Made by a program: the position numbers and the translations under genes
The notes under the pieces: generated by a model
What the model was told of the DNA's origin: nothing
Seen by the model: only the letters and a program-made list of their open reading frames with translations
Databases searched by the model: none
NCBI RefSeq assembly: GCF_023520795.1
Contig: NZ_CP046605.1
Location: forward strand, 806,001-870,000
DNA from: Corynebacterium accolens
GTDB lineage: Bacteria > Actinomycetota > Actinomycetes > Mycobacteriales > Mycobacteriaceae
Length of the DNA: 64,000 bases
Direction of reading: 5' to 3'
Shown: piece by piece, positions 43,101-52,400 of the stretch
Layout of the letters: each line of letters opens with the position of its first letter
Numbering within the stretch: position 1 is the stretch's first letter

Positions 43101-44420
43101 TTAGAGCACGGCCATTTCGGTGGGCTCAAAGTCCAGCTCGTAGCGGTCGGTTTCCTTACCGCGCAAGAGGTCGATGACGACGAGCTCCTTCTTCTGCGCG
43201 TCCGTGATGTAGGCATAGCCATTGGCGGCCTTCAGGATCGGGCCCGGCTGCTGCCACTCCTCGTTTTCTTTCCACTTGGAAATCGCGTCGATCTGCTTGG
43301 TGATTTCCCCGGAGTCTGGATCGATGATGTTGAGCTTGCCGTCGGTGGTCAGCACCAGTGCCTCGCCCATTGGGCCGCGCGCCAGCGAGCGGAACCAGTA
43401 GGAACCGTCCAAGTCCACCTTCTTGGCGGAGTAGTCCTCGGTATTGATCAGCGTCACGGAGGTGGGGTGCTCGTGCTCGGCGTCCTTGTCGGTCTTATTA
43501 TCGGCCAGAATGACGTTCGATTCCTCAGAACCCGCGGCGTTTCCGGAGCGCTGGTAGCCTTCGGCGCCGGCGTAATCGGAGACGTCCACCTTGTGGAACT
43601 TGGAGCCGTCAAAGACTACGGGGCCGTCTTCGCAGCCGAAGAAGAGCTTACCGTTTCCAGCGGCCGCTTCGCCGTGGACGCCGGGGCATTCGGTGGTCTC
43701 ATCCAGGACCTTGCCGTCCTTATCCAGGTGCTGGATGGTGTGGCGCTCGTCCTCGGTGCCCTTGGTGATGACCACGGAGCCATCCTCAAGCGGGACGGCC
43801 ACGCCGTGGTGACCCTCGCCCGTCTTGACGGTGTTGACGGGCTTGGCGTCCTTGGAACCGATGTCCTCGGTCTTATAAATCTTGGCTACGCCATCGCCAT
43901 CAGAAAACAGGGCGGTAAAACCATCGTGGTGGACCACGTGGCCGGCGTGGGGCGCCTTAATCTTGTCATCGCCCAGCTTCGGATCCGCGGTGTAGTAGTG
44001 GTTGTGGTCGCCGTGTTCCTTGGTGATGCGGCCGGTATCGTAGGTAAGGAAGTTATCGCCCTTGGTCACCATGACGTGGCGGTCATTGCCGGCATCGTTA
44101 AGGCGGAGGAAGGCGTTCATGTCCTCTTCATCGAGAACGTCGCCGGATTTGGCATCGTAGGTGGTCAGGCCCCCAGCGTGGGAGAAAACGATGCGCGTGG
44201 GAAGCTGGGCTACCTCGGTCTGGCCTTCTTCGGCCTCCATGCCGTCGTGGGAGTGGCCCTCGTGATCATGATCGTGGTCATGGTCGTGTTCGTGGCTTTC
44301 CGCAGTGGTGGATTCGCTGGTGTTTTGGGCGTCGGTGTCTTCTTCAGGCGCCGAGCAGGCAGCGATGGTGAGAGCTGTGGCAGAGAGGATAGTGCAGAGG
44401 GTAAGTGTGTGCTTCTTCAT
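43101..44420 (-). CDS. His-rich lipoprotein, AztD-like zinc metallochaperone
   Basis: 439 residues from the ATG at 44420 (MKKHTLTL). A signal peptide ends at AAC-SAPEE (lipobox). A zinc-binding run EHDHDHDHDHEGHSHDG follows at about 46-62. The rest is a seven- or eight-bladed beta-propeller (repeated DGSVVIT, YDAKSGDVLD, NGKLFFGCEDGPVVF, AYITDAQKKELVVIDL). AztD chaperones pass zinc to the substrate protein of AztABC transporters and have this layout. No transporter genes are adjacent. Two Cys (TECPGVHG and FFGCEDG) may form a disulfide. Zinc-dependent control is plausible but no Zur site was recognised. Confidence 0.75.
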   Translation of the reverse strand: MKKHTLTLCTILSATALTIAACSAPEEDTDAQNTSESTTAESHEHDHDHDHDHEGHSHDGMEAEEGQTEVAQLPTRIVFSHAGGLTTYDAKSGDVLDEEDMNAFLRLNDAGNDRHVMVTKGDNFLTYDTGRITKEHGDHNHYYTADPKLGDDKIKAPHAGHVVHHDGFTALFSDGDGVAKIYKTEDIGSKDAKPVNTVKTGEGHHGVAVPLEDGSVVITKGTEDERHTIQHLDKDGKVLDETTECPGVHGEAAAGNGKLFFGCEDGPVVFDGSKFHKVDVSDYAGAEGYQRSGNAAGSEESNVILADNKTDKDAEHEHPTSVTLINTEDYSAKKVDLDGSYWFRSLARGPMGEALVLTTDGKLNIIDPDSGEITKQIDAISKWKENEEWQQPGPILKAANGYAYITDAQKKELVVIDLLRGKETDRYELDFEPTEMAVL

Positions 44421-44511
44421 ACATGCGCAGGGTATTGCAAGTGAATTTCGGTAGCAAGATGATTGGGAATGCGGGGGTAGCGGTGGGGAGGTATTAAGAT
44501 GAGTCCCTGTT

Positions 44512-46320
44512 ATGGCAAACCTGATTAACCTCGAGCAAGTCACCAAATCCTATGGCTTAAAAACTCTCCTTGATGGGGTATCCCTCGGCGTGCAAACCGG
44601 GGACCGCATCGGCATCGTGGGCGTGAACGGCGGCGGCAAAACCACCCTGCTGGAAGTGCTCACCGGTATCGAGCCGCCGGATTCCGGCCGCGTATCCCAT
44701 ACCTCGGATCTGCGCATGGCCGTGGTGACGCAGCGCTTTGATCTGCCCGAAGAGCTCACCATCGCTCAGGCGATCATTGAGCCCCTCGAGCTCGAGACCT
44801 ACGAATGGGCCTCTAATGCCAAGGTGCGCGACGTGCTCGGCGGCCTTGGCATCGTGGACCTGGGGCTGGAGACTCCCGTGAGCTCCCTGTCCGGCGGTGA
44901 GCGCCGCCGCGTCAACCTTGCCGCCGCGCTGGTGCAGGATTTAGACCTCGTGGTGCTCGATGAGCCCACGAACCACCTTGACGTGGAAGGCGTGCAGTGG
45001 CTGGCGGATCACCTGCTCAAGCGCAACCTCGCCGTCATCGTGGTCACCCACGATCGCTGGTTCCTCGATACCATCGCCACCTGGACGTGGGAGGTGCACG
45101 ACGGCACCGTTGATGCCTACGAGGGTGGCTACAACGACTGGACGTTCGCCCGCGCCGAGCGCGCTCGCCAGGCCGATGCGATGGAGCAACGCCGCAAAAA
45201 CCTGGCCCGCAAGGAATTGGCGTGGCTGCGCCGCGGGGCACCGGCGCGTACCTCGAAACCGCGCTACCGGATTGAGGCTGCGGAAGCGCTTATTTCTGAT
45301 GTTCCCGAGCCGCGCAACAAAGTCGAGCTCATGTCCTTTTCCAAGCAGCGCCAGGGCCGCGTGGTCATCGAGCTAGAAGATGCCACCGTGAAGTCCCCGG
45401 ATGGCCGCACCTTGGTCGATCACCTCACCTGGCGCCTAGCCCCGGGCGAGCGCATCGGCCTCGTTGGCGTGAATGGCTCCGGAAAGACCACGCTACTGCG
45501 CACGCTCGCCGGCGAATACGAGCTCGCGGCCGGAAAGCGCATCGAGGGCCAAACCGTGCGCTTGGGCTGGCTGCGCCAGGAACTCGATGACTTGGATCCG
45601 CAGCGCCGGCTTCTCGATGCCGTCGAGGACGTTGCCACCTACGTGCAGCTAGGCAAAAAGGAACTCAGCGCCTCCCAGCTGGCCGAGCGCCTCGGCTTTT
45701 CCGCCAAGCGCCAGCGTACCCCGGTCGGTGATCTTTCCGGTGGCGAGCGCCGCCGCCTCCAGCTCACCCGCGTTCTTATGGCAGAACCCAATGTTTTGCT
45801 GCTCGACGAGCCCACTAACGACCTGGACATCGATACCCTCCAGGAGCTGGAATCCCTGCTCGATTCATGGCCGGGCACCCTGGTGGTCATCTCGCACGAT
45901 CGCTACCTCATCGAGCGCATTGCGGATAATACGTACGCGCTTTTTGGCGATGGCAAGCTGACGAACCTTCCCGGTGGCATCGACGAGTACCTGCGCAAGC
46001 GCGAAGAAATCGAGGCCGGCAAGAACACTGGGGTTATAAACCTGGGAGAAAAGAAGACGGACGCGCCGGCGCCGAAGCCGGAAAAGAAGCTTTCTTCCCA
46101 GCAAGAGCGCGAAATCACCAAGAAGATGAATGCGCTTGAGCGGAAGATGCAGAAGCTGGAGAAATCCGCTGCGCAGATCAATGAGAAATTGGCCGCGGCG
46201 GCAGAAGAAGTCGATACCGAAGCGATGACCCGGCTTGATACGGAATTAAAGGACAACCGCAGCGCCTATGAGGATTTGGAGATGGAATGGCTGGAGTTAG
46301 GGGAGAAGCTCGAGCAGTAG
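44512..46320 (+). CDS. ABC-F family ATPase (Uup-like)
   Basis: 602 residues with two ABC domains and no membrane segment. Walker A: GVNGGGKTT (about 37-45) and GVNGSGKTT; signatures: LSGGERRRVNLA and LSGGERRRLQLT; Walker B: LVVLDEPTNHLDVEG and VLLLDEPTNDLDIDT. The linker ERARQADAMEQRRKNLARKELAWLRRG interacts with the ribosome or tRNA in this class. A C-terminal coiled coil (about 525-602, EREITKKMNALERKMQKLE) is Uup-like and binds DNA in E. coli. Probably a translation or genome-maintenance factor, not a drug pump; it overlaps the next gene by 34 bases. Confidence 0.92.
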   Translation: MANLINLEQVTKSYGLKTLLDGVSLGVQTGDRIGIVGVNGGGKTTLLEVLTGIEPPDSGRVSHTSDLRMAVVTQRFDLPEELTIAQAIIEPLELETYEWASNAKVRDVLGGLGIVDLGLETPVSSLSGGERRRVNLAAALVQDLDLVVLDEPTNHLDVEGVQWLADHLLKRNLAVIVVTHDRWFLDTIATWTWEVHDGTVDAYEGGYNDWTFARAERARQADAMEQRRKNLARKELAWLRRGAPARTSKPRYRIEAAEALISDVPEPRNKVELMSFSKQRQGRVVIELEDATVKSPDGRTLVDHLTWRLAPGERIGLVGVNGSGKTTLLRTLAGEYELAAGKRIEGQTVRLGWLRQELDDLDPQRRLLDAVEDVATYVQLGKKELSASQLAERLGFSAKRQRTPVGDLSGGERRRLQLTRVLMAEPNVLLLDEPTNDLDIDTLQELESLLDSWPGTLVVISHDRYLIERIADNTYALFGDGKLTNLPGGIDEYLRKREEIEAGKNTGVINLGEKKTDAPAPKPEKKLSSQQEREITKKMNALERKMQKLEKSAAQINEKLAAAAEEVDTEAMTRLDTELKDNRSAYEDLEMEWLELGEKLEQ

Positions 46321-48020
46321 AAGCTCGCATCGCCGATATCGTCCGCCACCTCGATCCGTGGGGCGTTATCGGCGCCGCCATTTTGTCTACGCTGGGCCTT
46401 ACTCCGTCCATTTTGCCCCGTGATTGGCCCTATCAAGGCCTGATATCGGGCCTTGCCGCCGGTTTCGGCTACGTGGTGGGCATCGGCGTGAAGCTGGTGT
46501 GGTACCGCTTCGTCGTGAGTAAATGGGCGGATAAGTATCCCTGGCTTGCCGCCTCCGCCTGGGAGCCAAAGCGCTACAGGCTGCTCGCGCGCATCGCCAC
46601 AGGTGCGTTCATTGCCTGGCTGGTCGGTTTCGTTATTATCGCCGTGCGCTGGCAGCGTGAGCTCGCGAGCGTATATTCCGTGCCCGCGCCATCCATGTCC
46701 AGCTACCTGCTGGTGGTGCCCTTGGCGCTGGCGGTATTTACCCTCTTCCTGCTGATCCTGCGCTCCATTATCTTTCTGGTCCGCTGGTTGGCGCGGCGCT
46801 TCCCGCAGCGGTTTCGCTCCACCTACCGCCGCCTAGGGGCGGTAATAATCGTTGCGGTCATTGCCATCTACACCGTTGAAAACATCATTCCCGGTGCTAT
46901 CGTGAGCTTGGGCGATAGGGTATTTACCGCCCAAAACGCCGACCCCGATCCGGACACCCAGCGCCCCACCCTCAGCGAGCGCTCCGGATCGCCTACTTCC
47001 GATGTCGACTGGGACGGCGTGGGCTTGCAAGGCTCCCGCTTCCTAAGCTCCGGTGCGCATAAGGACGAGCTAGAGCAGGTGACCGGCAAACCCGCCAAGG
47101 AGCCCATCCGTGCCTACGCCGGCCTGGGCAACCGCGACTCCAATGAGGGGCGGGCGCAGCTGCTTATCGATGAACTCGAGCGCACCCACGCCCAAGACCG
47201 CAAGGCCCTCCTATTGACCATGACCACCGGCACCGGCTGGGTATCGTCCTATTCCGCGCAAGCCTTCGAATTGCTCTATGGCGGGGATACCGCCATCGCC
47301 GCCGCACAGTATTCCGCCATGCCGTCCGTCTTTCACTTCTTTGGCGGCGGTAGCCAAGTAGAGCGCGCCGGGGAAGAATTCATCAACCCCATCGTGGACT
47401 GGTGGAATTCACTGCCAGAAGATGACCGGCCCAAGCTCTACCTCTACGGCGAGTCCTTAGGCACAACCGGCATCGAGGCAGCCTTTTCTGGTGTGCGCGA
47501 TATCGCCAATTCCGTCGATGGCATCTTATTGACTGGCCCGCCGCACTTTAATCGGTTGCGCTCGCAGTTTGTGGAGCGCCGCGATCCCGGGTCCACGGAA
47601 ATCTCGCCGGTCTACGCCGGCGGCCTCGTGGTCCGCTTTGCCAACGACGTGGACCAAGTTCGCCGCTGGGGACGCGTGCCGGAAGAAGAGTGGGGCAGGA
47701 CCCGTATGCTGTATATCCAGCACCCATCCGATCCGGTGAGCTGGTGGTCGCCCGAATTGGCCTTCAAAGAGCCCGATTGGATGAAGGAAGATACCTCCTA
47801 TTCCCGTGAGCGCGTGATGCAGTGGATGCCTATTATTACCTACCTGCAAGTTGCCGCAGACCTGCCTGGGGCCAAGGATGTGCCCGACGGTGTGGGCCAT
47901 AATTACGGGACCTCTGTCCTCGATGGCTTTGCGGCCATCGCCGGGCCCGACGTTGCGCGTTCCATTGACTCGGAAGAACTGCAGCGGCAATTCGATGAAC
48001 TCGATGTAGGTATTTATTAG
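46287..48020 (+). CDS. Alpha/beta-hydrolase membrane protein (Abhydrolase_9 type)
   Basis: 577 residues. The N-terminal about 210 residues have four or five membrane spans (DPWGVIGAAILSTLGLTPSILP, GLISGLAAGFGYVVGIGVKLVW, AFIAWLVGFVIIAV and others). The C-terminal half is an alpha/beta-hydrolase fold with the nucleophile elbow YLYGESLGTTG (Ser) and a terminal VGHNYG (His). Actinobacterial proteins of this layout are of unknown function, probably membrane-surface esterases. The ATG lies within the end of the ABC-F gene, so translation is coupled. Confidence 0.8.
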   Translation: MAGVRGEARAVEARIADIVRHLDPWGVIGAAILSTLGLTPSILPRDWPYQGLISGLAAGFGYVVGIGVKLVWYRFVVSKWADKYPWLAASAWEPKRYRLLARIATGAFIAWLVGFVIIAVRWQRELASVYSVPAPSMSSYLLVVPLALAVFTLFLLILRSIIFLVRWLARRFPQRFRSTYRRLGAVIIVAVIAIYTVENIIPGAIVSLGDRVFTAQNADPDPDTQRPTLSERSGSPTSDVDWDGVGLQGSRFLSSGAHKDELEQVTGKPAKEPIRAYAGLGNRDSNEGRAQLLIDELERTHAQDRKALLLTMTTGTGWVSSYSAQAFELLYGGDTAIAAAQYSAMPSVFHFFGGGSQVERAGEEFINPIVDWWNSLPEDDRPKLYLYGESLGTTGIEAAFSGVRDIANSVDGILLTGPPHFNRLRSQFVERRDPGSTEISPVYAGGLVVRFANDVDQVRRWGRVPEEEWGRTRMLYIQHPSDPVSWWSPELAFKEPDWMKEDTSYSRERVMQWMPIITYLQVAADLPGAKDVPDGVGHNYGTSVLDGFAAIAGPDVARSIDSEELQRQFDELDVGIY

Positions 48021-48157
48021 ACTTCTTGGGACGTTATACCTCTCGCGCAGTAACCCAGATCACTCAGAATGCCGTTTATATAACAAAGCCATATCGAAGT
48101 GGAGCGTATCCGGTAATAACCTTTCGCCCTCTGAAAAGTTATGACAAGCTGAAAAAC

Positions 48158-48736
48158 ATGAAGCCGATTCGAAGCGCCACCGCAGCAGTCCTGACCACCG
48201 TACTCGCCCTGTCCGGTACCACGGCAGCGGCTTCTGCGGAGCTCACCGCGGCCCCGCAGGTACAGCAGGTGTCCACCCTTGCTGAAAAGTACAACGTTAC
48301 TTTGCCCAGCTTCCTCCAAGCTGCACCCGATGCCGAGCCGGAGGTGGCCGCGGAAGAAGCGGCCACGGCTGAAGCCGCCCCTGAGGCACAGGCGCCCGAG
48401 GCTCCACAGGTTGCCGCTGACTTGCAGGCGGCCACCGCGGACCACTTGGCTCAGGCCGGTCACCACCCAGATGAGAACGCTGCCGCCATCGCGCAGGAAT
48501 GGGCAAACCAGGGCGCAAACGGTAAGCTTACGTACTACGGTGACGTCGCAAGCGGCGTTACCCACACCGAGGAAGGGCAGGGCAACGTTTACCGTCTGTC
48601 CGAAGAACAAGCTCAAGAGCGCCTCAACTGGTTTAACCGGGGCCTCGAGGTGACCCCGGGACCTGAGTACGGTTATGGCGTCGCCACCGCCTTCGACGGC
48701 GAGTTCATCTACATCGCGGAGTACTTCCTCAACTAG
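48158..48736 (+). CDS. Small secreted protein, CAP-domain-like fragment
   Basis: 192 residues from the ATG at 48158 (MKPIRSATAAVLTTV). A signal peptide ends at ASA-ELTAA. An Ala/Glu/Pro stretch (about 65-90) is followed by a domain with LAQAGHHPDENAAAIAQEWANQ and GPEYGYGVATAFDGEFIYIAEYFLN. The last segment resembles the C-terminal strand of CAP/SCP domains, but the full CAP core with its His/Glu set is not obvious. Exported, role unknown. An upstream frame to 48026 has no good start. Confidence 0.6.
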   Translation: MKPIRSATAAVLTTVLALSGTTAAASAELTAAPQVQQVSTLAEKYNVTLPSFLQAAPDAEPEVAAEEAATAEAAPEAQAPEAPQVAADLQAATADHLAQAGHHPDENAAAIAQEWANQGANGKLTYYGDVASGVTHTEEGQGNVYRLSEEQAQERLNWFNRGLEVTPGPEYGYGVATAFDGEFIYIAEYFLN

Positions 48737-48836
48737 TTCTTAGCTTCCGCGGAACCTGCCCCCGATTCTTCCGAGGCCCGCGCGCATGGCAGAGTAGCCA
48801 TGACGTAGTGGACACATCATTGGTAGAATCGGGGGC

Positions 48837-49160
48837 ATGATTTTGATTAACGTTCAGTTCCACGTAAAGCCTGAATACGCCGATACCTTCCTTGATGAGA
48901 TCAACTGGTACACCGAGGCTTGCAACGCAGAGCCTGGCTGCATCGACTTCAAGTGGTACCGCGATCCGGAAGACTCTCAGCGCTTCCTGCTGCTCGAGTC
49001 CTACGCTGATGGCAAGGACGTAGAGCACGTTCAGGGCGAGCACTTCAAGCGCGCCTGCGACGAATTCCCCAAGTACCTCGTAGAGACCCCAGACATCATC
49101 AATGTCCACATCGATGGCCGCACCGGTTGGGACAAGATGGGCGAGTTCGCCGTCGACTAA
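48837..49160 (+). CDS. Antibiotic biosynthesis monooxygenase (ABM)-domain protein
   Basis: 107 residues. MILINVQFHVKPEYADTFLDEINWYTEACNAEPGCIDFKWYRDPED is the dimeric ferredoxin-like ABM fold found in YgiN/LsrG-type quinol monooxygenases; ESYADGKDVEHVQGEHFKRACDEFPKYL completes it. The enzyme class acts on quinols without a cofactor; the substrate is unknown. TAGAAT at 48824-48829 is 7 bases before the ATG (leaderless). A strong terminator follows. Confidence 0.85.
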   Translation: MILINVQFHVKPEYADTFLDEINWYTEACNAEPGCIDFKWYRDPEDSQRFLLLESYADGKDVEHVQGEHFKRACDEFPKYLVETPDIINVHIDGRTGWDKMGEFAVD

Positions 49161-49177
49161 TCTCGCCGCTTAAAACC

Positions 49178-49220
49178 AAAGACCGCACTCATGTGAACCA
49201 TGAGTGCGGTCTTTATTTTT
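49178..49220 (+). terminator. Terminator of the ABM gene
   Basis: Perfect 16-bp stem (AAAGACCGCACTCATG / CATGAGTGCGGTCTTT) with a 5-base loop and a trailing ATTTTT. It starts 18 bases after the stop codon. Confidence 0.92.
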
Positions 49221-49266
49221 GCGACTACTTCGAGCCGGGATCTACAGGCCCGTGCTTTGCGAACCC

Positions 49267-49331
49267 GCCCTTCGCGCTCACAGGGAGCGGGGTACCCGCT
49301 CGTGAGAACGGACCCCGTGAGCGTGAAGGGC
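49267..49331. repeat. Long imperfect hairpin in the ABM/acyltransferase gap
   Basis: A 19-base arm at 49267-49285 (GCCCTTCGCGCTCACAGGG) pairs with 49313-49331 with two mismatches. The loop contains a second stem (AGCGGG / CCCGCT). It lies in a 270-bp intergenic region downstream of both flanking genes (ABM ends at 49160, the acyltransferase at 49432) and after a separate strong terminator, so it is not needed as one. No gene was recognised in this gap. Confidence 0.6.
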
Positions 49332-49431
49332 GCGCTGGAGCTGAGGCCGGGTTTGGCGCCGGGGCCGAGGTGAGGAGCCGGGGCAGCAGGCTAGCCGAGT
49401 TGGGGTTAGCTGTCTGCCCTCGTGGACTTCA

Positions 49432-52400
49432 CTAAGCCTGGCATTGCGAAGAGACGCTCTTGTCGTATTTGGAGTACTGCTTCAGGGCGTTATAGAAGGC
49501 ATCGGAGTAGCCGCTGGCGCCTTCGGGAAGCGGGTGCACGCCATCGGAGTAGAGCATCTCCGGATTGTTTTTGGCATAGCCACACCAGTCCGCGATATAG
49601 GCGTTGTCGTACTCCTTGGCGGCGTCAATGACGTCCTTCTGGGACTGCGCCATCCACTCGCGGTCGCCATAGGGAACCACCATGACCACGGTGTGATCCT
49701 CGCCGATGATATCCATGGCCTGGCTGATTTGGTTCGGCTGGGCGGCGCCGTTGGTACCAAAGCCCAAGAAGACGGTATCGCGCAGCGTGCCGGCGTTCTT
49801 CATCTGTTGGAGGATTTGGATACCTGACGCGTAGTGGCGGGATTCTTCGGCATCGATATAAATGCCGGGGAAGCGTTGGCTTAAGGCATCGCTGGCCGCC
49901 AGCATTACCGAGTCGCCGATTGCGGTGATATTCGTGCCCTGTGGCATCGGACGGGTCTTAGTATCGTCCTCTTTCTTTGCGTCGTCTTCCTTATCTTCGG
50001 CAGGCGGCGTGGAGGGTGCGGCCGCCTCTGGCGGGACAGGATTATTATTCTGGTTTTGCTGCTGGAGCTGGTCGAGCTGCTGCTCCAATTCGGTCTTATC
50101 GCTGGAATTGACCACGCCGTAGACAACACCAATCAAAGAAGCGACAACCAAGAACGGGACCACTGGCCACATGGCCTTGCCAAAGCCATCCTTGAGCTCG
50201 CTGAAGCTTGGGCGCGCAGCCCAGTAGTTCTTCCATGTCTTCTTGTACCCGCCGCGGCGGAATGGGTTCTCGATGAACTGATAAGAAATCTCCGAAAGGA
50301 TCAAGGAGATGGGGACGGCGACAATGCCCAGAATCCAGGTGTTCTCAGAATTCTGATTGCCGTGGAATAGCGCCTCCAAGATCATGATGACCGGCCAGTG
50401 CCACAGGTACAGCGAGAAGGAACGCTGACCGAACCAGCGCATGACCTTCGTCCTAAACAGCGGCGTCATCGGGCCGTACTCGTGGATGACGCCCCACACC
50501 ATGAGGGCACCAAGGATGCTGGTGAGGAAAAGGCCGCCGCGGTAGGTAAATTCGGCATCGTCAGGCATGAGAAATAGCTGCGCGACATAGCCGATAAGCG
50601 CCAAGAAGCCGATGATGCCGGCGGCGCGGGTTTCTACCTTGCCGGAGGCGGCCCAGGAATCCGCGTGGGGATCGGACTTCGTAGAGGTCATCAACAAGGA
50701 GAGGACCGCGCCGGTCAACAAGCCGAATGCGTGGGTATCCGTGCCGTAGTAGACGCGGGTGGGGTCTTCGCCTGGAGTGAAGATGAACCACATGGCCGCA
50801 AAGGAGGCCAAGCCCAGCACGCTGGCGACCACGGCCGGAAGGCGGCGCGGCTGGCGCGACGAGGCGCGGAAGATAACCAGGATGAGCAGCGGCCAGATGA
50901 GGTAGAACTGCTCTTCAACCGCGAGCGACCAGTAGTGGGCAAAGACCTGTACTTCGTTATCGGCAAAATAGGACTGCGAAGTAGCAATCTGCGTCCAGTT
51001 ATTGACAAAGAACAGGGTGCCGAAGAATTGCTGGCGCAGGCCAACGGCCAAATCGCCGCCAATCCACGCGACGATTGCGGTACAGAAAACGAGTACGGCG
51101 ACGGCGGCGGGCAAGATGCGCCTAAAGCGGCGCACCCAAAAGTCCTTCAGGCTAATCGTTCCGGACGTGCGGTACTCGCGCACGAGGAGCGAGGTAATAA
51201 GGAAGCCGGAGAGGACGAAGAACATGTCCACGCCCAGGTAACCGCCGGGTAGGGCATCGCCGAAGAAGTGGTATAAGACCACGGCAATAACGGCGAGGCC
51301 GCGCAGGCCGTCAAGGCCCTTGACTTGGCGCAGCCGTGCGTGCCGCTTCTTGCGCACGTTCTTATCCTCTGGCGGGACTGCGAGTACTTCGGAGTCGTTC
51401 TGCTGGTTCTGCAAGGGATATTTCGATTTATTGGCGTCTTGTGTGTCGTGCGGAGAAGACTGCTTGCCAGCCTGAACGGCCGCGGGCTGGTGCTCCCGTG
51501 CAGTCTGTTCGGCAGGAATGCGCTGTGGTTGAGAAGCCCCCATTGCGGCGGCCTTTTCTCCAGCAGGAATCCCTGATTCTTGCTCTTGCGCAGAGGCAGG
51601 CTTGTGCGCAGGCTTGCGCTGCTCTGCTTGCGGACGCCCGGATCCGGATGCCTGCTGCTCCGGTTGGTGCGGTGCAGACTTACGCTGTTCTGGCGGGCGC
51701 TGCTCCTGCTGGCGCTGCTCCTGCTCGCGCTGCTCCTGCTCGCGCTGAACAGGCTGTTGCTGCCCAGATGTGCGCTGCCCTGGCTTACGCTGCTCCGGCT
51801 TGCGCGGCTCGGCTTTGCTTTGCTCAGTTTTGCGCTGTTCAGGCTTGCGCTGCTCTGGCCTTTGGGCAGGCCACGACTGCTGGGCGGGAAATTCCGTGGT
51901 TCCCTGCGCGGAGTTCTTCGCATCGTCGGAAGGCTTCGCGGTGCCGGTGCCGGTGCCGGTGGACCGATTGGCGTCGGAAGGCCGAGGAGTGCCAGCGGAG
52001 TTATTGGAGCGGGAAGAATTCTTGGAACCGGCGGATGTGGAAGTTCGAGAGGTGCCAGAGGTCCCGGACGCGCGGGAAGTGCCGGAGGGGCTTGCGGGAA
52101 ATTCCTTCGTTTCGGCGGCTGGTTGCTGCGGTTTCTGTGGATTCTTGGGCGTGGCAGGCTTTACCTGCTGGTGTGGCTTTGCTCCGGTTTTCTTCTGGGC
52201 AGAATTATTCTGCTTGTCTTGGGCAGAGCCTTTGGCCGTAGCGGATTTGGGGGTCTGTGCACCCTGGTTTCGGGAAGGCTTTTTGTCTTGAGGCGTGGGG
52301 TTACCTACCTGGCGAGATTGACGAGCGAACCCACGGGTGGGATCCGTGGGCTGTGCGTGCGAGGATTTAGTGCCATCCTGTGCATTCGAGGTGGGCGGCT

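Noticed and set aside
43467-44444. 325-residue open frame on the plus strand antisense to the His-rich lipoprotein
   Set aside because: It is rich in Val/Gly/Leu, has no recognisable domain and mirrors the codon pattern of the real minus-strand gene, which has a lipobox signal peptide and propeller repeats.
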